A stretch of DNA of 64,000 bases from Bacillota bacterium (GTDB taxonomy: Bacteria > Bacillota > Clostridia > Christensenellales > JAEXRW01). The notes beneath the pieces were generated by a model that saw nothing but the letters and a program-made list of their open reading frames with translations, searched no databases and was not told where the DNA came from. The stretch's first letter is position 1; the number at the start of each line of letters is the position of its first letter. The stretch covers positions 620,001 through 684,000 of the forward strand of contig JAEXRW010000025.1 of assembly GCA_023454175.1 (NCBI GenBank), in the 5' to 3' direction. A program made the position numbers and the translations under genes. Shown here one piece after another: positions 42,259 through 51,925 of the stretch.

Positions 42259-43417
42259 CTTTTTTCCTCCAGTATCTGAGTTTTTTCACCGAATCCATGA
42301 TCACGGATGCAGCGAATTTCGCCTGCTCGAGCGTGACCTCCGGCGAAAGGCTGATCCGTATAGCGCTCTCTGTGCGCTCCCTTGGCAGGCCCATGGCCGC
42401 GAGCACCTTGCTCTCCTTACCTTTTTTGGACGAGCAGGCTGAGCCCGTGCCGATGATGATCCCCTGTTCCTCCAGCGCCTGCAGCAGCACCTGTCCCGGG
42501 ACCCCGGTAAACGAGACATTTAATATATGGGGCGAGCCGCCCGTGGCTTTAGGTCCGTTGATATAGGCACCCTCCATTTTCATCTTGAACGCCGCAGCCA
42601 TTGTTTCCTTGCACTGCCGCATCGTATACAGGTAATCCTCCTGGTTGGACATGTATTTCCTGAGCGCGGCATCCAGCCCCATCACGCCGGGGCTGTTGTA
42701 TGTCCCGGGCCGCAGCCCGCCTTCCTGCCCCCCGCCAAAATGGATGGCGTCCAGCTTGATGCCCTTTTTGATGTAGAGCGCGCCGATCCCTTTGGGACCG
42801 TGGAACTTGTGCGCGCTGATGGTGTAAAGGTCGATGCCCGAGGCCTCTGCAAATACCGGCACCTTGAGGAAAGCCTGCACCCCGTCGCTGTGGAAGATGG
42901 CGGCCGGAGCCTTCTTTCGTATGGCTTTGCCGATCTCCGGCAGGTCCTGGACCGCCCCTGTCTCATTGTTGACGTGCATGATGCTCACCAGCGCCGTATC
43001 ATCGCTCACCGCTTCCTCCACCTGCCGCGTGTCGATGCTCCCGTCCTGGCAGGGCCGGAGATATACCACGTCGTTTCCTCTTGCGCGTAATTCGTTGAAT
43101 ACGGCGAGCACCGAAGGATGCTCGATCTCTGTCGTTACGATTCGCTTTTTCCCCGGGCGCATGGCCGCCAGCGCGCCCAGGATGGCGATATTGTTGCTCT
43201 CCGTACCCCCCGAGGTGTATACGATGCTGCCATTCCCCCGGAGCGCGGTAATGAGCCTCTTCCTTGCGGCAGTGATGGCTTCATCCACTGCCACGGCATT
43301 CCCGTATAATGCGGAAGCGTTGTAGAATTCGTCCCGCATGTATTTGGCGACGGCATCCACCGTCTCGTCAAACGCCCGCGTCGTTGCGCTGTTGTCCAGA
43401 TATATGATTCCTTTCAA
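42251..43417 (-). CDS. Cysteine desulfurase (NifS/IscS type, ThiI partner)
   Basis: PLP-dependent enzyme passing cysteine sulfur to ThiI. About 388 residues. PLP lysine in ISAHKFHGPKG, MHVNNETGAVQD, TSGGTESNN and the mobile-loop cysteine in GTGSACSSKKGK. I favour TTG 43417 (MKGIIYLDNSATT) because AGGTGA lies 6 nt upstream; a GTG at 43429 overlaps that site. The pairing with thiI is the standard clostridial/Bacillus NifZ-ThiI arrangement. Confidence 0.94.
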   Translation of the reverse strand: MKGIIYLDNSATTRAFDETVDAVAKYMRDEFYNASALYGNAVAVDEAITAARKRLITALRGNGSIVYTSGGTESNNIAILGALAAMRPGKKRIVTTEIEHPSVLAVFNELRARGNDVVYLRPCQDGSIDTRQVEEAVSDDTALVSIMHVNNETGAVQDLPEIGKAIRKKAPAAIFHSDGVQAFLKVPVFAEASGIDLYTISAHKFHGPKGIGALYIKKGIKLDAIHFGGGQEGGLRPGTYNSPGVMGLDAALRKYMSNQEDYLYTMRQCKETMAAAFKMKMEGAYINGPKATGGSPHILNVSFTGVPGQVLLQALEEQGIIIGTGSACSSKKGKESKVLAAMGLPRERTESAIRISLSPEVTLEQAKFAASVIMDSVKKLRYWRKKDE

Positions 43418-43633
43418 TTGATTGATCACCTGCTGTTTTCCAATATTTTTGCTATACCATTATACTCATCTTCCTGTATATTTGTCGCGAAACGCTTTGC
43501 ATATTCGTATTCAGATTCAGAGTTTGTTCCGGTTGCCGGTTTTCTTCCAGTGTTATGGCAATGGTATTATACCATTAGAGCACGATCATCTGTCCATATG
43601 GAAATCCACTGTCCGAAAAGTATATAGCCGTAA

Positions 43634-43661
43634 GAAAAAGCAGCCGTCACTGGGCGGCTGC
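43634..43661 (-). terminator. Intrinsic terminator after htrA
   Basis: Minus strand stem GCAGCCG/CGGCTGC (arms 43655-43661 and 43640-43646) followed by TTTTTCTT. It lies about 42 bp after the htrA stop. The rest of the 270-bp gap up to the desulfurase holds nothing I can support. Confidence 0.85.
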
Positions 43662-43702
43662 CTTTTCTCTAGACGAACCTTTTCGTTTTTGTTTATAGCG
43701 CA

Positions 43703-44992
<1,290 letters not shown>

Positions 44993-45006
44993 TTTTCATA
45001 TCCTCC

Positions 45007-46449
45007 TCATTGGATTTGATTTAAGGTTGATTTAGGTAAGTCGATCAGGAACAGCGTTATTTTTCCTTCGGTGCTGCGCACCCTGATCCTGCCCCCGTGC
45101 TGGTCGATGATCATTTTGGATATCGACAGTCCCAGTCCTGTCCCGCTTTCTCCGTTGGATGTATCATGCGCCTGGTAGAATCTGTCCCATATATGCGGCA
45201 GGTCCTTTCGCGGGATCCCCTGGCCGTTGTCCGCTATCAGTATGCGCACATTCCTGTCTTTCGATTTTGTCCTGATGACTAGTTTGCCCCCTTGTTCTGA
45301 AAATTTCACGGCATTGTCAAACAGATTCATCAGTACCTGGATGATCCTGTCGGCGTCCGCTTCCACATGGATTTTATCTGCGTCGAAACAAACATCCACC
45401 TGCAGGTTCTTTGCATCGATCCTTCCTTCAAAAGTGATCAGCGTTCGCCTGACGAGTTCGTTCAATTCCACGGTGGTTTTATTCAGCCGATACTTGCCCG
45501 CTTCCATCTGGGAAAGGTCCAGCAGATCGTTGATGAGTTTTCCCAGCCGCTTAGTCTCCTGAACGATGGTTTCATAGCACCTTTGCTTTTCGTTTTCCGG
45601 GACGGTCCCGTCCAGCATGCCCTGTGCAAAACCCTGGATGGACGTCAGCGGGGAGCGAAGCTCATGGGATACATTCGCCACGAATCCCCTGCGTATTTTC
45701 TCCTGCGCCTGCAGGTCCTTGACCATCATGTTGAAACTCCTGCTCAGCTGGCCGATCTCGTCTTCTCCGCTTTCGGACACCCTGCGGTCAAAATTGCCCT
45801 TTGCGATATCATTGGCCGCCTCGCTCATCTGGCGGAGGGGGTTTGAAAGCCTGCGCGAACTGATATAGACCATGATGAATGCAAGGCCTACCGCCAGAAG
45901 TGCGGAAAAGGTGATGTATTGATACGTGCTGCGCAGCACCCCGCCCAGCTCGTCGACTTTCACATGCATGAAGACCGCGCCTACGATCATATCATCCTGG
46001 ATAATGGGCTTGCCCACGGTCATTACCGGTGCATTGAAGGGCACATCGAACATGCCTGTGGTTGCAATTGCTTCCCCCTTCAATACATTGCTTACCTGTT
46101 TATCGAGTTGGTTGCCCAATACGAGGCGCTGATAGTCAAAATTGCTTTTCAGATTGTTTGCAGGGATGGGCATGATCATGCCATCGGGACGGACCAGCCA
46201 GACCTCCGCTTTTTTGATCTGCGCGGTTCTTTCCAGTTCGTATTCGATGATCTCGGTGGAGATCCCCGAGGTTGGATACGCCGTAAACAGTCCCGCCATA
46301 TAATCCACATCGTTTTCCATCTGGCGCAGCTGCTTGTCTACGATCACGCCCCGTATCGTGAAGGAAAGTCCCACGGCCAGCAGGACCAGGACGATTGCGA
46401 TGATTGCCAGGTTCGTCACGAGCATCCGCGTAAATACCGAACGGAACAT
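45007..46449 (-). CDS. Sensor histidine kinase
   Basis: 480 residues. Two membrane helices (about 8-30 and 165-190) flank an extracellular sensor domain; a HAMP linker (SSRRLSNPLRQMSEAANDIA), H box FVANVSHELRSPLTSIQG, N box NLFDNAVKFS, G1 IADNGQGIP and G2 GTGLGLSISK follow. It overlaps the response regulator by one nucleotide (TAATG). Position between regulator and htrA suggests it senses envelope or secretion stress; the ligand is unknown. Confidence 0.95.
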   Translation of the reverse strand: MFRSVFTRMLVTNLAIIAIVLVLLAVGLSFTIRGVIVDKQLRQMENDVDYMAGLFTAYPTSGISTEIIEYELERTAQIKKAEVWLVRPDGMIMPIPANNLKSNFDYQRLVLGNQLDKQVSNVLKGEAIATTGMFDVPFNAPVMTVGKPIIQDDMIVGAVFMHVKVDELGGVLRSTYQYITFSALLAVGLAFIMVYISSRRLSNPLRQMSEAANDIAKGNFDRRVSESGEDEIGQLSRSFNMMVKDLQAQEKIRRGFVANVSHELRSPLTSIQGFAQGMLDGTVPENEKQRCYETIVQETKRLGKLINDLLDLSQMEAGKYRLNKTTVELNELVRRTLITFEGRIDAKNLQVDVCFDADKIHVEADADRIIQVLMNLFDNAVKFSEQGGKLVIRTKSKDRNVRILIADNGQGIPRKDLPHIWDRFYQAHDTSNGESGTGLGLSISKMIIDQHGGRIRVRSTEGKITLFLIDLPKSTLNQIQ

Positions 46450-47132
46450 TACTTCACCTCAAATTTATAGCCTACGCCCCAGATGGTTTTCAGCTGCCAG
46501 TTGTCGCTCTTTTCAGGGAGCTTTTCACGGAGCCGGTTGATGTGCACATCCACGGTCCGGGAATCGCCGTAGTAATTGTATCCCCACACCTCTTTCAGCA
46601 GCTGTTCCCGGGTAAACACCGTATTTTTGTTGCTCGCCAGGAAGTGGAGCAGCTCCATCTCCTTCGGCGGAAGTTCCTTCGTTTCCCCGCCTGTGGAGAT
46701 GGTATAGGCAGAAAGGTCGATGAGCATATCCCCCAGGTCCAGTACAGGCGTTTTGGTATCCTTTTCAGATGCCCGCCGGATCACCGCCCGCACCCTGGCC
46801 AGGAGTTCCCGCATTTCAAAGGGTTTGACGATATAATCGTCCGCTCCCATCTCCAGGCCCGTCACCTTGTCCTGGGTGTCTCCCCGCGCGGTGAGCATGA
46901 TAACGGGGGTATTCCCTTTTTCACGGATATACCGGCATACCTCGTACCCGCTCATTTTAGGCAGCATCAGGTCCAGGATGACCAGGGCGTATCCGCCGTT
47001 GTCAAAGCTTTTGACCCCCTTTTCCCCGTCCGGGGCTGCGGTCACAAAGTAGCCCTCCTTTTCCAGGTACATCTTCACGATTTTGCTGATATTTGCATCG
47101 TCTTCGACCAGAAGTATTTTTGCTCCGTCCAT
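46449..47132 (-). CDS. OmpR-family response regulator
   Basis: About 227 residues from ATG 47132 (GAGGTG 7 nt upstream). Receiver domain with the acidic pair EDD, phospho-acceptor Asp in VILDLMLPKMSGYEV, Thr in MLTARGD and Lys in IVKPFEM; C-terminal winged helix with VFTREQLLKEVWGYNYYGDSRTVDVHINRLREKL. First gene of the regulator-kinase-htrA operon, so it probably controls htrA and itself. Confidence 0.96.
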   Translation of the reverse strand: MDGAKILLVEDDANISKIVKMYLEKEGYFVTAAPDGEKGVKSFDNGGYALVILDLMLPKMSGYEVCRYIREKGNTPVIMLTARGDTQDKVTGLEMGADDYIVKPFEMRELLARVRAVIRRASEKDTKTPVLDLGDMLIDLSAYTISTGGETKELPPKEMELLHFLASNKNTVFTREQLLKEVWGYNYYGDSRTVDVHINRLREKLPEKSDNWQLKTIWGVGYKFEVK

Positions 47133-47151
47133 TTTGCAGCACCTCAACGTA

Positions 47152-47179
47152 ATTATAAGACGGGCGCGCGTCCGTGCAA
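47152..47179 (-). promoter_or_regulatory. Promoter of the regulator-kinase-htrA operon
   Basis: Minus strand -35 TTGCAC (47174-47179), 16-nt spacer, -10 TATAAT (47152-47157), 19 bp before the response regulator ATG. Confidence 0.65.
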
Positions 47180-47188
47180 CGCGCGCCC
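47162..47188. repeat. GC-rich inverted repeat overlapping the two-component promoter
   Basis: Perfect 10-bp arms (47162-47171 and 47179-47188, GGGCGCGCGT/ACGCGCGCCC) with a 7-nt loop. It covers the spacer and -35 element of the promoter, so it could be an operator; it lacks a T-tract and is not an obvious terminator. Confidence 0.6.
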
Positions 47189-47500
47189 TGATTTATTCAT
47201 TTATTGTTTAAACTTTAATGCAATTTGGAGACACAATCAATGGTTTTAGTTGATATTTTACCCTTACAGTTCGTTTTGTACGCATAAAAAAGGAATAGAT
47301 GTGAGCAATTTATGAGTAACCTACAGCAAAACAAGATATTCAAAAAGCATTCTACTACTACACATAGCTAAGCCTTTAGCTCTAAATGCCTCCAAGAATA
47401 TACATAATTTACTTTAGATACGAACGCCTGCCAACTGAAAATTAAGAACCACTTTGAATACCTGTAGTTCTATTCATCACTAGAAATATAATGCTGGGTT
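47189..47500. other. AT-rich intergenic region
   Basis: About 310 bp, visibly richer in A/T than its surroundings, with no supported gene, RNA or repeat. Together with the following lipoprotein gene it stands out in composition. Confidence 0.5.
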
Positions 47501-48115
47501 TTATTGATATATCAAATCCATTCGCCATACATCCCTGTCTTTGATTTCCGATACGTACCACTTGCTATCTATCTTGATCAGATGGAAATCCAGCGGCAGC
47601 ATCCCGGCTTTATGGATATTAGCGTCAAAGCCGCACCATACCTCGCATTTTGCAGTTACGATGGCCATATCCTTCCCCTGTTGTTTAGTTTTGGTGGACA
47701 GGACCACAAAGTGGTCAAATTCGGCAGGCATGAACATGGCGACATACATTTTTTTCTTGTCAAGCGGAGGAAGTCTCTCCAACAGGTTATTCGCACCATT
47801 ATACATCATTGAATACGGGGCAAGGTACGCAATAAATGAAGCACCGTCATCCTTATTTGCTGCATTGATCATATTCTTGACCGCTTCGTCCGGAAGCTTT
47901 GCTTCGTTTGGTTTGGGGCTGGGTGTACTGGTCTTCTGGGGGTTGTTTGCTGACGATTGCATTGATGATACTAGTGGTGTGCTGGAAATGGATGGCGTAG
48001 TTGTCTCTTGCAGCGTGTTGTTTGGGGGTGAATTTTGACTTTGATTCATTGAACAAGACGTGGCAAAACCCACAAGTGCTATAAATAGAACACACATTAA
48101 ATACACTTTTTTCAT
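47501..48115 (-). CDS. Lipoprotein of unknown function
   Basis: 204 residues. Signal peptide MKKVYLMCVLFIALVGFATS followed by a lipobox cysteine (residue 21), a Ser/Thr/Pro/Asn-rich linker to about residue 70, then a compact domain (KNMINAANKDDGASFIAYLAPY... WYVSEIKDRDVWRMDLIYQ). The C-terminal pattern is reminiscent of small export-associated DUF4878-like folds, but I cannot assign it. Codon use is more AT-rich than neighbours, suggesting recent acquisition. Confidence 0.75.
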   Translation of the reverse strand: MKKVYLMCVLFIALVGFATSCSMNQSQNSPPNNTLQETTTPSISSTPLVSSMQSSANNPQKTSTPSPKPNEAKLPDEAVKNMINAANKDDGASFIAYLAPYSMMYNGANNLLERLPPLDKKKMYVAMFMPAEFDHFVVLSTKTKQQGKDMAIVTAKCEVWCGFDANIHKAGMLPLDFHLIKIDSKWYVSEIKDRDVWRMDLIYQ

Positions 48116-48225
48116 GGCATATGCCTTTCAGATTGATTTCCAAATAAACATCTGGAGTATCATTCACATAACCTCTTGATCGTTTATCTGTCTTTGCTCA
48201 TATATTTAAAAGTGTGTTTACATTA

Positions 48226-48663
48226 CTATCCTGTTTCTATGACTTCAATGCCTTCACGCCTCAATAGCGCCGCCGTTACGCCGATTCCCTGCCGCAGTTT
48301 CCCTGTAAAGCTGCCATCGTGGATCATTTCGCACCCGCAGGATGGGCTTTGGGATTTCAGGTAGGCCTTTTTGGCCCCGACCGCCCTGCAGAGATCCAGT
48401 GTCCTTTTTGCGCCGGCCAGGAATTCCTTCGTTATGTCATTTCCCGACGCATCGTGGACGGCAGTGTACCCCTGCAATACGTCGTCCCCGGTGCCGCTGA
48501 CGATCTCGCATGGCACACGCGGCGTACACAGCCCGCCCAGTACCTCGGGGCACACGGGCAGCACCTCTCCCTCCAGGAAAAGGCGCACCGCCAGATCGTC
48601 GCTGCAGCCCTTGCCGTCATACCTGCAGGGTGCTCCCACCAGGCAGGCGCTTACAATATCCAT
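48226..48663 (-). CDS. DUF523 protein (TudS-type Fe-S desulfidase family)
   Basis: 145 residues. Conserved cysteine motifs: SACLVGAPCRYDGKG at the N-terminus, PVCPEVLGGLCTPR in the middle and KSQSPSCGCEMIHDG near the C-terminus. These are the DUF523 signatures; a characterised member (TudS) removes sulfur from thiouracil with a [4Fe-4S] cluster. Same activity here is inferred from family only. It follows mutS2 by 11 bp. Confidence 0.9.
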   Translation of the reverse strand: MDIVSACLVGAPCRYDGKGCSDDLAVRLFLEGEVLPVCPEVLGGLCTPRVPCEIVSGTGDDVLQGYTAVHDASGNDITKEFLAGAKRTLDLCRAVGAKKAYLKSQSPSCGCEMIHDGSFTGKLRQGIGVTAALLRREGIEVIETG

Positions 48664-48674
48664 TCTTTCACCGC

Positions 48675-51029
48675 CTATTTCAGTTCTACGATGGTCACGC
48701 CCGTTTCGCCCTCCCCGTATTTGCCGCTTCGGAAGGCTTTGACGTGCGGATGCGTTCTCAGGTGGTCCCTCACGGCGCTGCGCAGCGTGCCCGTCCCCTT
48801 GCCGTGAATGATGCTGACCTGCTTCAAGCCGCAGATGAAGGCGTCGTCCAGGTATTTGTCCAGTTCGGGGATGGCTTCATCCAGCGTCATATGGCGAAGG
48901 TGCAGCTCCATGGACACCTGCTTGGGCTGGAGTACCACGGTGCTGCGGGGTTGTATGGTCTTTTTGGGTGACGATACCGCTTTTCTGATTTCGTTCACTG
49001 GGAGGTTCATCCGCAGCGATCCCGCCAGCAGCACGACCTCGCCTTTTTCGTTTGGCGGCTCGATGACGACCGCGCTCTGCCTGTACCGGGGGAGAAATAC
49101 GGTTGCGCCTTCCCTGATTTCCGCAGCCGCGATTCTTTCATATTCGTCTTCCTGCATCTCTTCCGTGTTTACCTGGTCCAGCGCCTCCTCCAGCACCTTG
49201 CGTCCCGCATGGAATGAGTGTGTCCGCTGGGCTTCGTTCTCTTTGGACGCGCGTTTGATCTCCTCGATGGCTTCCTCGGCCTGTTCCCGGGCATTGATCA
49301 GGATGGAACGCGCCTCTTCCTTTGCCTTTTCCAGTGCCTTTTTCACTTTTTCCTGCTGCATGCGCGCATTGTTCTCAGCCTCTGCTATGAGTTTTTCCGC
49401 TTCCCTGCGCTTCGCTTCGGCCTCGCGCCGCTCTTCCAAAGCCGTTTGCCTGTGCCTTTCCGCTTTGGATATCAGTTCTTCAAACGAAACTTTTCCGCCT
49501 TCCAGGAATCCTTTGGCTTTTTCGATGATGTTCCTGTCCAGCCCCAATCTCTGCGAGATCTCAAAGGCGTTGCTCCGCCCCGGGATCCCCATGAGCAGCC
49601 GGAAGGTGGGCCGCAGGGTCTTCACGTCAAATTCCATGGAGGCGTTTTCCAGCCCTGTTTTGTTCATTGCGTAGGCCTTGAGTTGTCCGTAATGCGTGGT
49701 GGCCATCACCGTTGCTTGCCTGTCATACAGTTCATCCAGCAGCGCCATCGCCAGTGCGGCGCCTTCCGCCGGGTCCGTCCCCGCGCCCACTTCATCCAGC
49801 AGGATCAGGGAGCGTTCATCCGCTTCCGCCAGGATATTGACGATATTCCCCATATGCGAAGAGAAGGTGCTCAGGGACTGTTCGATGCTCTGCTCATCCC
49901 CGATGTCGGCAAATACCTGGTGGAATATGCCCATCGTGGCGCCTGGCCGCGCGGGGATATGCAGGCCGCTTTGAGCCATCAGTACGAAAAGGCCTACCGT
50001 TTTGAGTGTGACCGTTTTCCCCCCCGTATTGGGCCCGGTGATGATCAGTCCCCGGATCTCCCCGCCCAGTTTCAGGCTGATTGGTACCACCTGTTCGGGC
50101 GGGATGAGCGGATGCCTGGCTTCGTCAAATGCGATGACCCCGTCGGGATTCAGCTGCGGCTCCACAGCATGCATTTTCCGGCTCAGCGCGCCTTTTGCAA
50201 AGATGAAATCCAGCCTGCCGAGTGTCTCGATGGATTGGGCCAGGGATTCGGCTATGGCGGCTATGCAGCCGGTCAGTCTTGCAAGGATCTTTTCGATCTC
50301 CGCGTGCTCGTCCAGCGCCAGTTTCTTCATTTCATTGTTGGATTCCACCGCCATGATGGGTTCGATGAAAAGTGTGGCACCGCTGGCCGACTGGTCGTGC
50401 AGCATGCCTGGGACCATGGACCGGTATTCCTGTTTTACGGGCAGCACATACCGGTCGTTGCGCATGGTGACGATGGGGTCCTGCAGGTATTTTTTGAATT
50501 CGGTTGAATGGATCATGGACTGTAGCTTCTGGCGCACCCTTTCCGCCAGTATCTTCATCCGTTTGCGGATGGCGGAAAGCTCTGCGGAGGCGTCGTCTGC
50601 GATCTCGTCGATGCTGAGGATGCACCGGCATATCTCGTTTTCCGTTTTTTTGTCGCTGCATAATGTGGATGCCAGTCGTGAAAGGCGCGGGAAATCGCTT
50701 TCTCCCGTTGCGAACGCATCCAATGCGTTTCTGGAGGCACGCAAACATCCTGCAGCGTCCAATAGCTCCCTGTTGGATAGGATGGAGCCCTTCAGGCTGC
50801 GTATGAGCCCCGCTCTCACGTCAGAAAAGGGCAGGATGGGGGAGCTTCCTTCCCTTGCGAGGTACCATTCCGCTTCCGACGTGTCGTGAAGGCTTTGCCG
50901 GATACTGTCGATATCCGTCAGGATATTCAGCTGCCGGGCCTCTTCGTATCCGCATGGTGAGACCGTGAGCTCCTCGAGCATCTTTTTTATTTTTTCGAAT
51001 TCCAGTATCGATAAGGTTTTTTGCTGCAT
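48675..51029 (-). CDS. mutS2: MutS2 (RqcU) ATPase with C-terminal Smr domain
   Basis: About 784 residues from ATG 51029 (GAGGA 9 nt upstream). MutS core/clamp, Walker A ITGPNTGGKTVTLKT (about 330), LSTFSSHMGNI, Walker B LILLDEVGAGTDPAEG, then a long coiled coil rich in Glu/Lys/Arg/Ala (about 515-610), KOW-like segment and a C-terminal Smr domain with HGKGTGTLRSAV. The LDLRG nuclease motif of Smr reads LHLRH. Members act in recombination control and in rescue of collided ribosomes. Confidence 0.95.
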   Translation of the reverse strand: MQQKTLSILEFEKIKKMLEELTVSPCGYEEARQLNILTDIDSIRQSLHDTSEAEWYLAREGSSPILPFSDVRAGLIRSLKGSILSNRELLDAAGCLRASRNALDAFATGESDFPRLSRLASTLCSDKKTENEICRCILSIDEIADDASAELSAIRKRMKILAERVRQKLQSMIHSTEFKKYLQDPIVTMRNDRYVLPVKQEYRSMVPGMLHDQSASGATLFIEPIMAVESNNEMKKLALDEHAEIEKILARLTGCIAAIAESLAQSIETLGRLDFIFAKGALSRKMHAVEPQLNPDGVIAFDEARHPLIPPEQVVPISLKLGGEIRGLIITGPNTGGKTVTLKTVGLFVLMAQSGLHIPARPGATMGIFHQVFADIGDEQSIEQSLSTFSSHMGNIVNILAEADERSLILLDEVGAGTDPAEGAALAMALLDELYDRQATVMATTHYGQLKAYAMNKTGLENASMEFDVKTLRPTFRLLMGIPGRSNAFEISQRLGLDRNIIEKAKGFLEGGKVSFEELISKAERHRQTALEERREAEAKRREAEKLIAEAENNARMQQEKVKKALEKAKEEARSILINAREQAEEAIEEIKRASKENEAQRTHSFHAGRKVLEEALDQVNTEEMQEDEYERIAAAEIREGATVFLPRYRQSAVVIEPPNEKGEVVLLAGSLRMNLPVNEIRKAVSSPKKTIQPRSTVVLQPKQVSMELHLRHMTLDEAIPELDKYLDDAFICGLKQVSIIHGKGTGTLRSAVRDHLRTHPHVKAFRSGKYGEGETGVTIVELK

Positions 51030-51117
51030 AAATGACATTCCTCTACAGGTATTCTTCCCAAATAATCAAAGGCGGTACAAAAGCCCGCCTTTCCAGTGCT
51101 GTGATATGTCCTGGTCT

Positions 51118-51840
51118 CTAAAATCCGTCGAATATCGTCTGGTCGAGATATTCGTTCCTTTCCGGCTCCGGCTCAGTTTCATTTTCGGGTTCTTCCGCGT
51201 CATTCGTATTTATACAGGTATCGTTTGTTTCCGTTTCAATGGCTTTGTCCTCTCCGCCTGCCAGGGTCTCCGCCTCTGCTTCGGTTTGAACGGGCTGCAC
51301 GGGTACCGGTTCATTCTGGTTCGCATCCTCTTCGGTCACATCCGGCAGGGGCGCCTCTTCCGCTGCGCGTGCGGCCATCCGCGCGATCCCGGCCGCAGCG
51401 GCCATGGACTCGTTGCTGACGTCGCTTTGTTTGGGAAAAAGTGTATAGCGGGTGGTTTTCCGCTGTACGGGTTCTTCGCTTTCCTGCCCGATTCTGGGCA
51501 GTTTCTGGATGCCCGGTGCAGGCATGTTGTCAAGGCTGGGACCGAGCGGCAGTTTTTTGTCCGCTTCACTGCGCTGTGACAGGGGGACGATCTTTTTAGT
51601 ATCCGGTTTTGAGGCTTCCACCTGCTTGGCCGCTTCTTTGAGCTTGATATACTCGTCGGCGATGTTGATGGCGGTCATCAGCGCCAGGAGGTTGGGTACC
51701 ATGCCAAAGTGGTCTTTCTGGATCTCCCGCATCTTCCGGTCCACTAGTTCCGCCACTTCACGCATATGCTCGGTCGACTCGGGCCCTGTGATGGTATACT
51801 CCCGCCCGCATATTTTCACCGTCGCAGTTATTTTATTCAC
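51118..51840 (-). CDS. zapA: Cell division protein ZapA with long acidic C-terminal extension
   Basis: 240 residues. The first 95 match ZapA (MNKITATVKICGREYTITG, EHMREVAELVDRKMREI, LLALMTAINIADEYIKLKEA), an FtsZ-ring stabiliser. The remaining 145 residues are Pro/Glu/Ala-rich and very acidic, absent from typical 85-130 residue ZapA proteins. The neighbour order pheT-zapA-mutS2 is standard in Firmicutes, which supports the call. Confidence 0.9.
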   Translation of the reverse strand: MNKITATVKICGREYTITGPESTEHMREVAELVDRKMREIQKDHFGMVPNLLALMTAINIADEYIKLKEAAKQVEASKPDTKKIVPLSQRSEADKKLPLGPSLDNMPAPGIQKLPRIGQESEEPVQRKTTRYTLFPKQSDVSNESMAAAAGIARMAARAAEEAPLPDVTEEDANQNEPVPVQPVQTEAEAETLAGGEDKAIETETNDTCINTNDAEEPENETEPEPERNEYLDQTIFDGF

Positions 51841-51925
51841 CGTTTGTCAAAACCCCTGTCGAAAGTCAATAATTCTCAATAATGATTATACATTATACCC
51901 CTCAAACATACAAACACAAAACACG

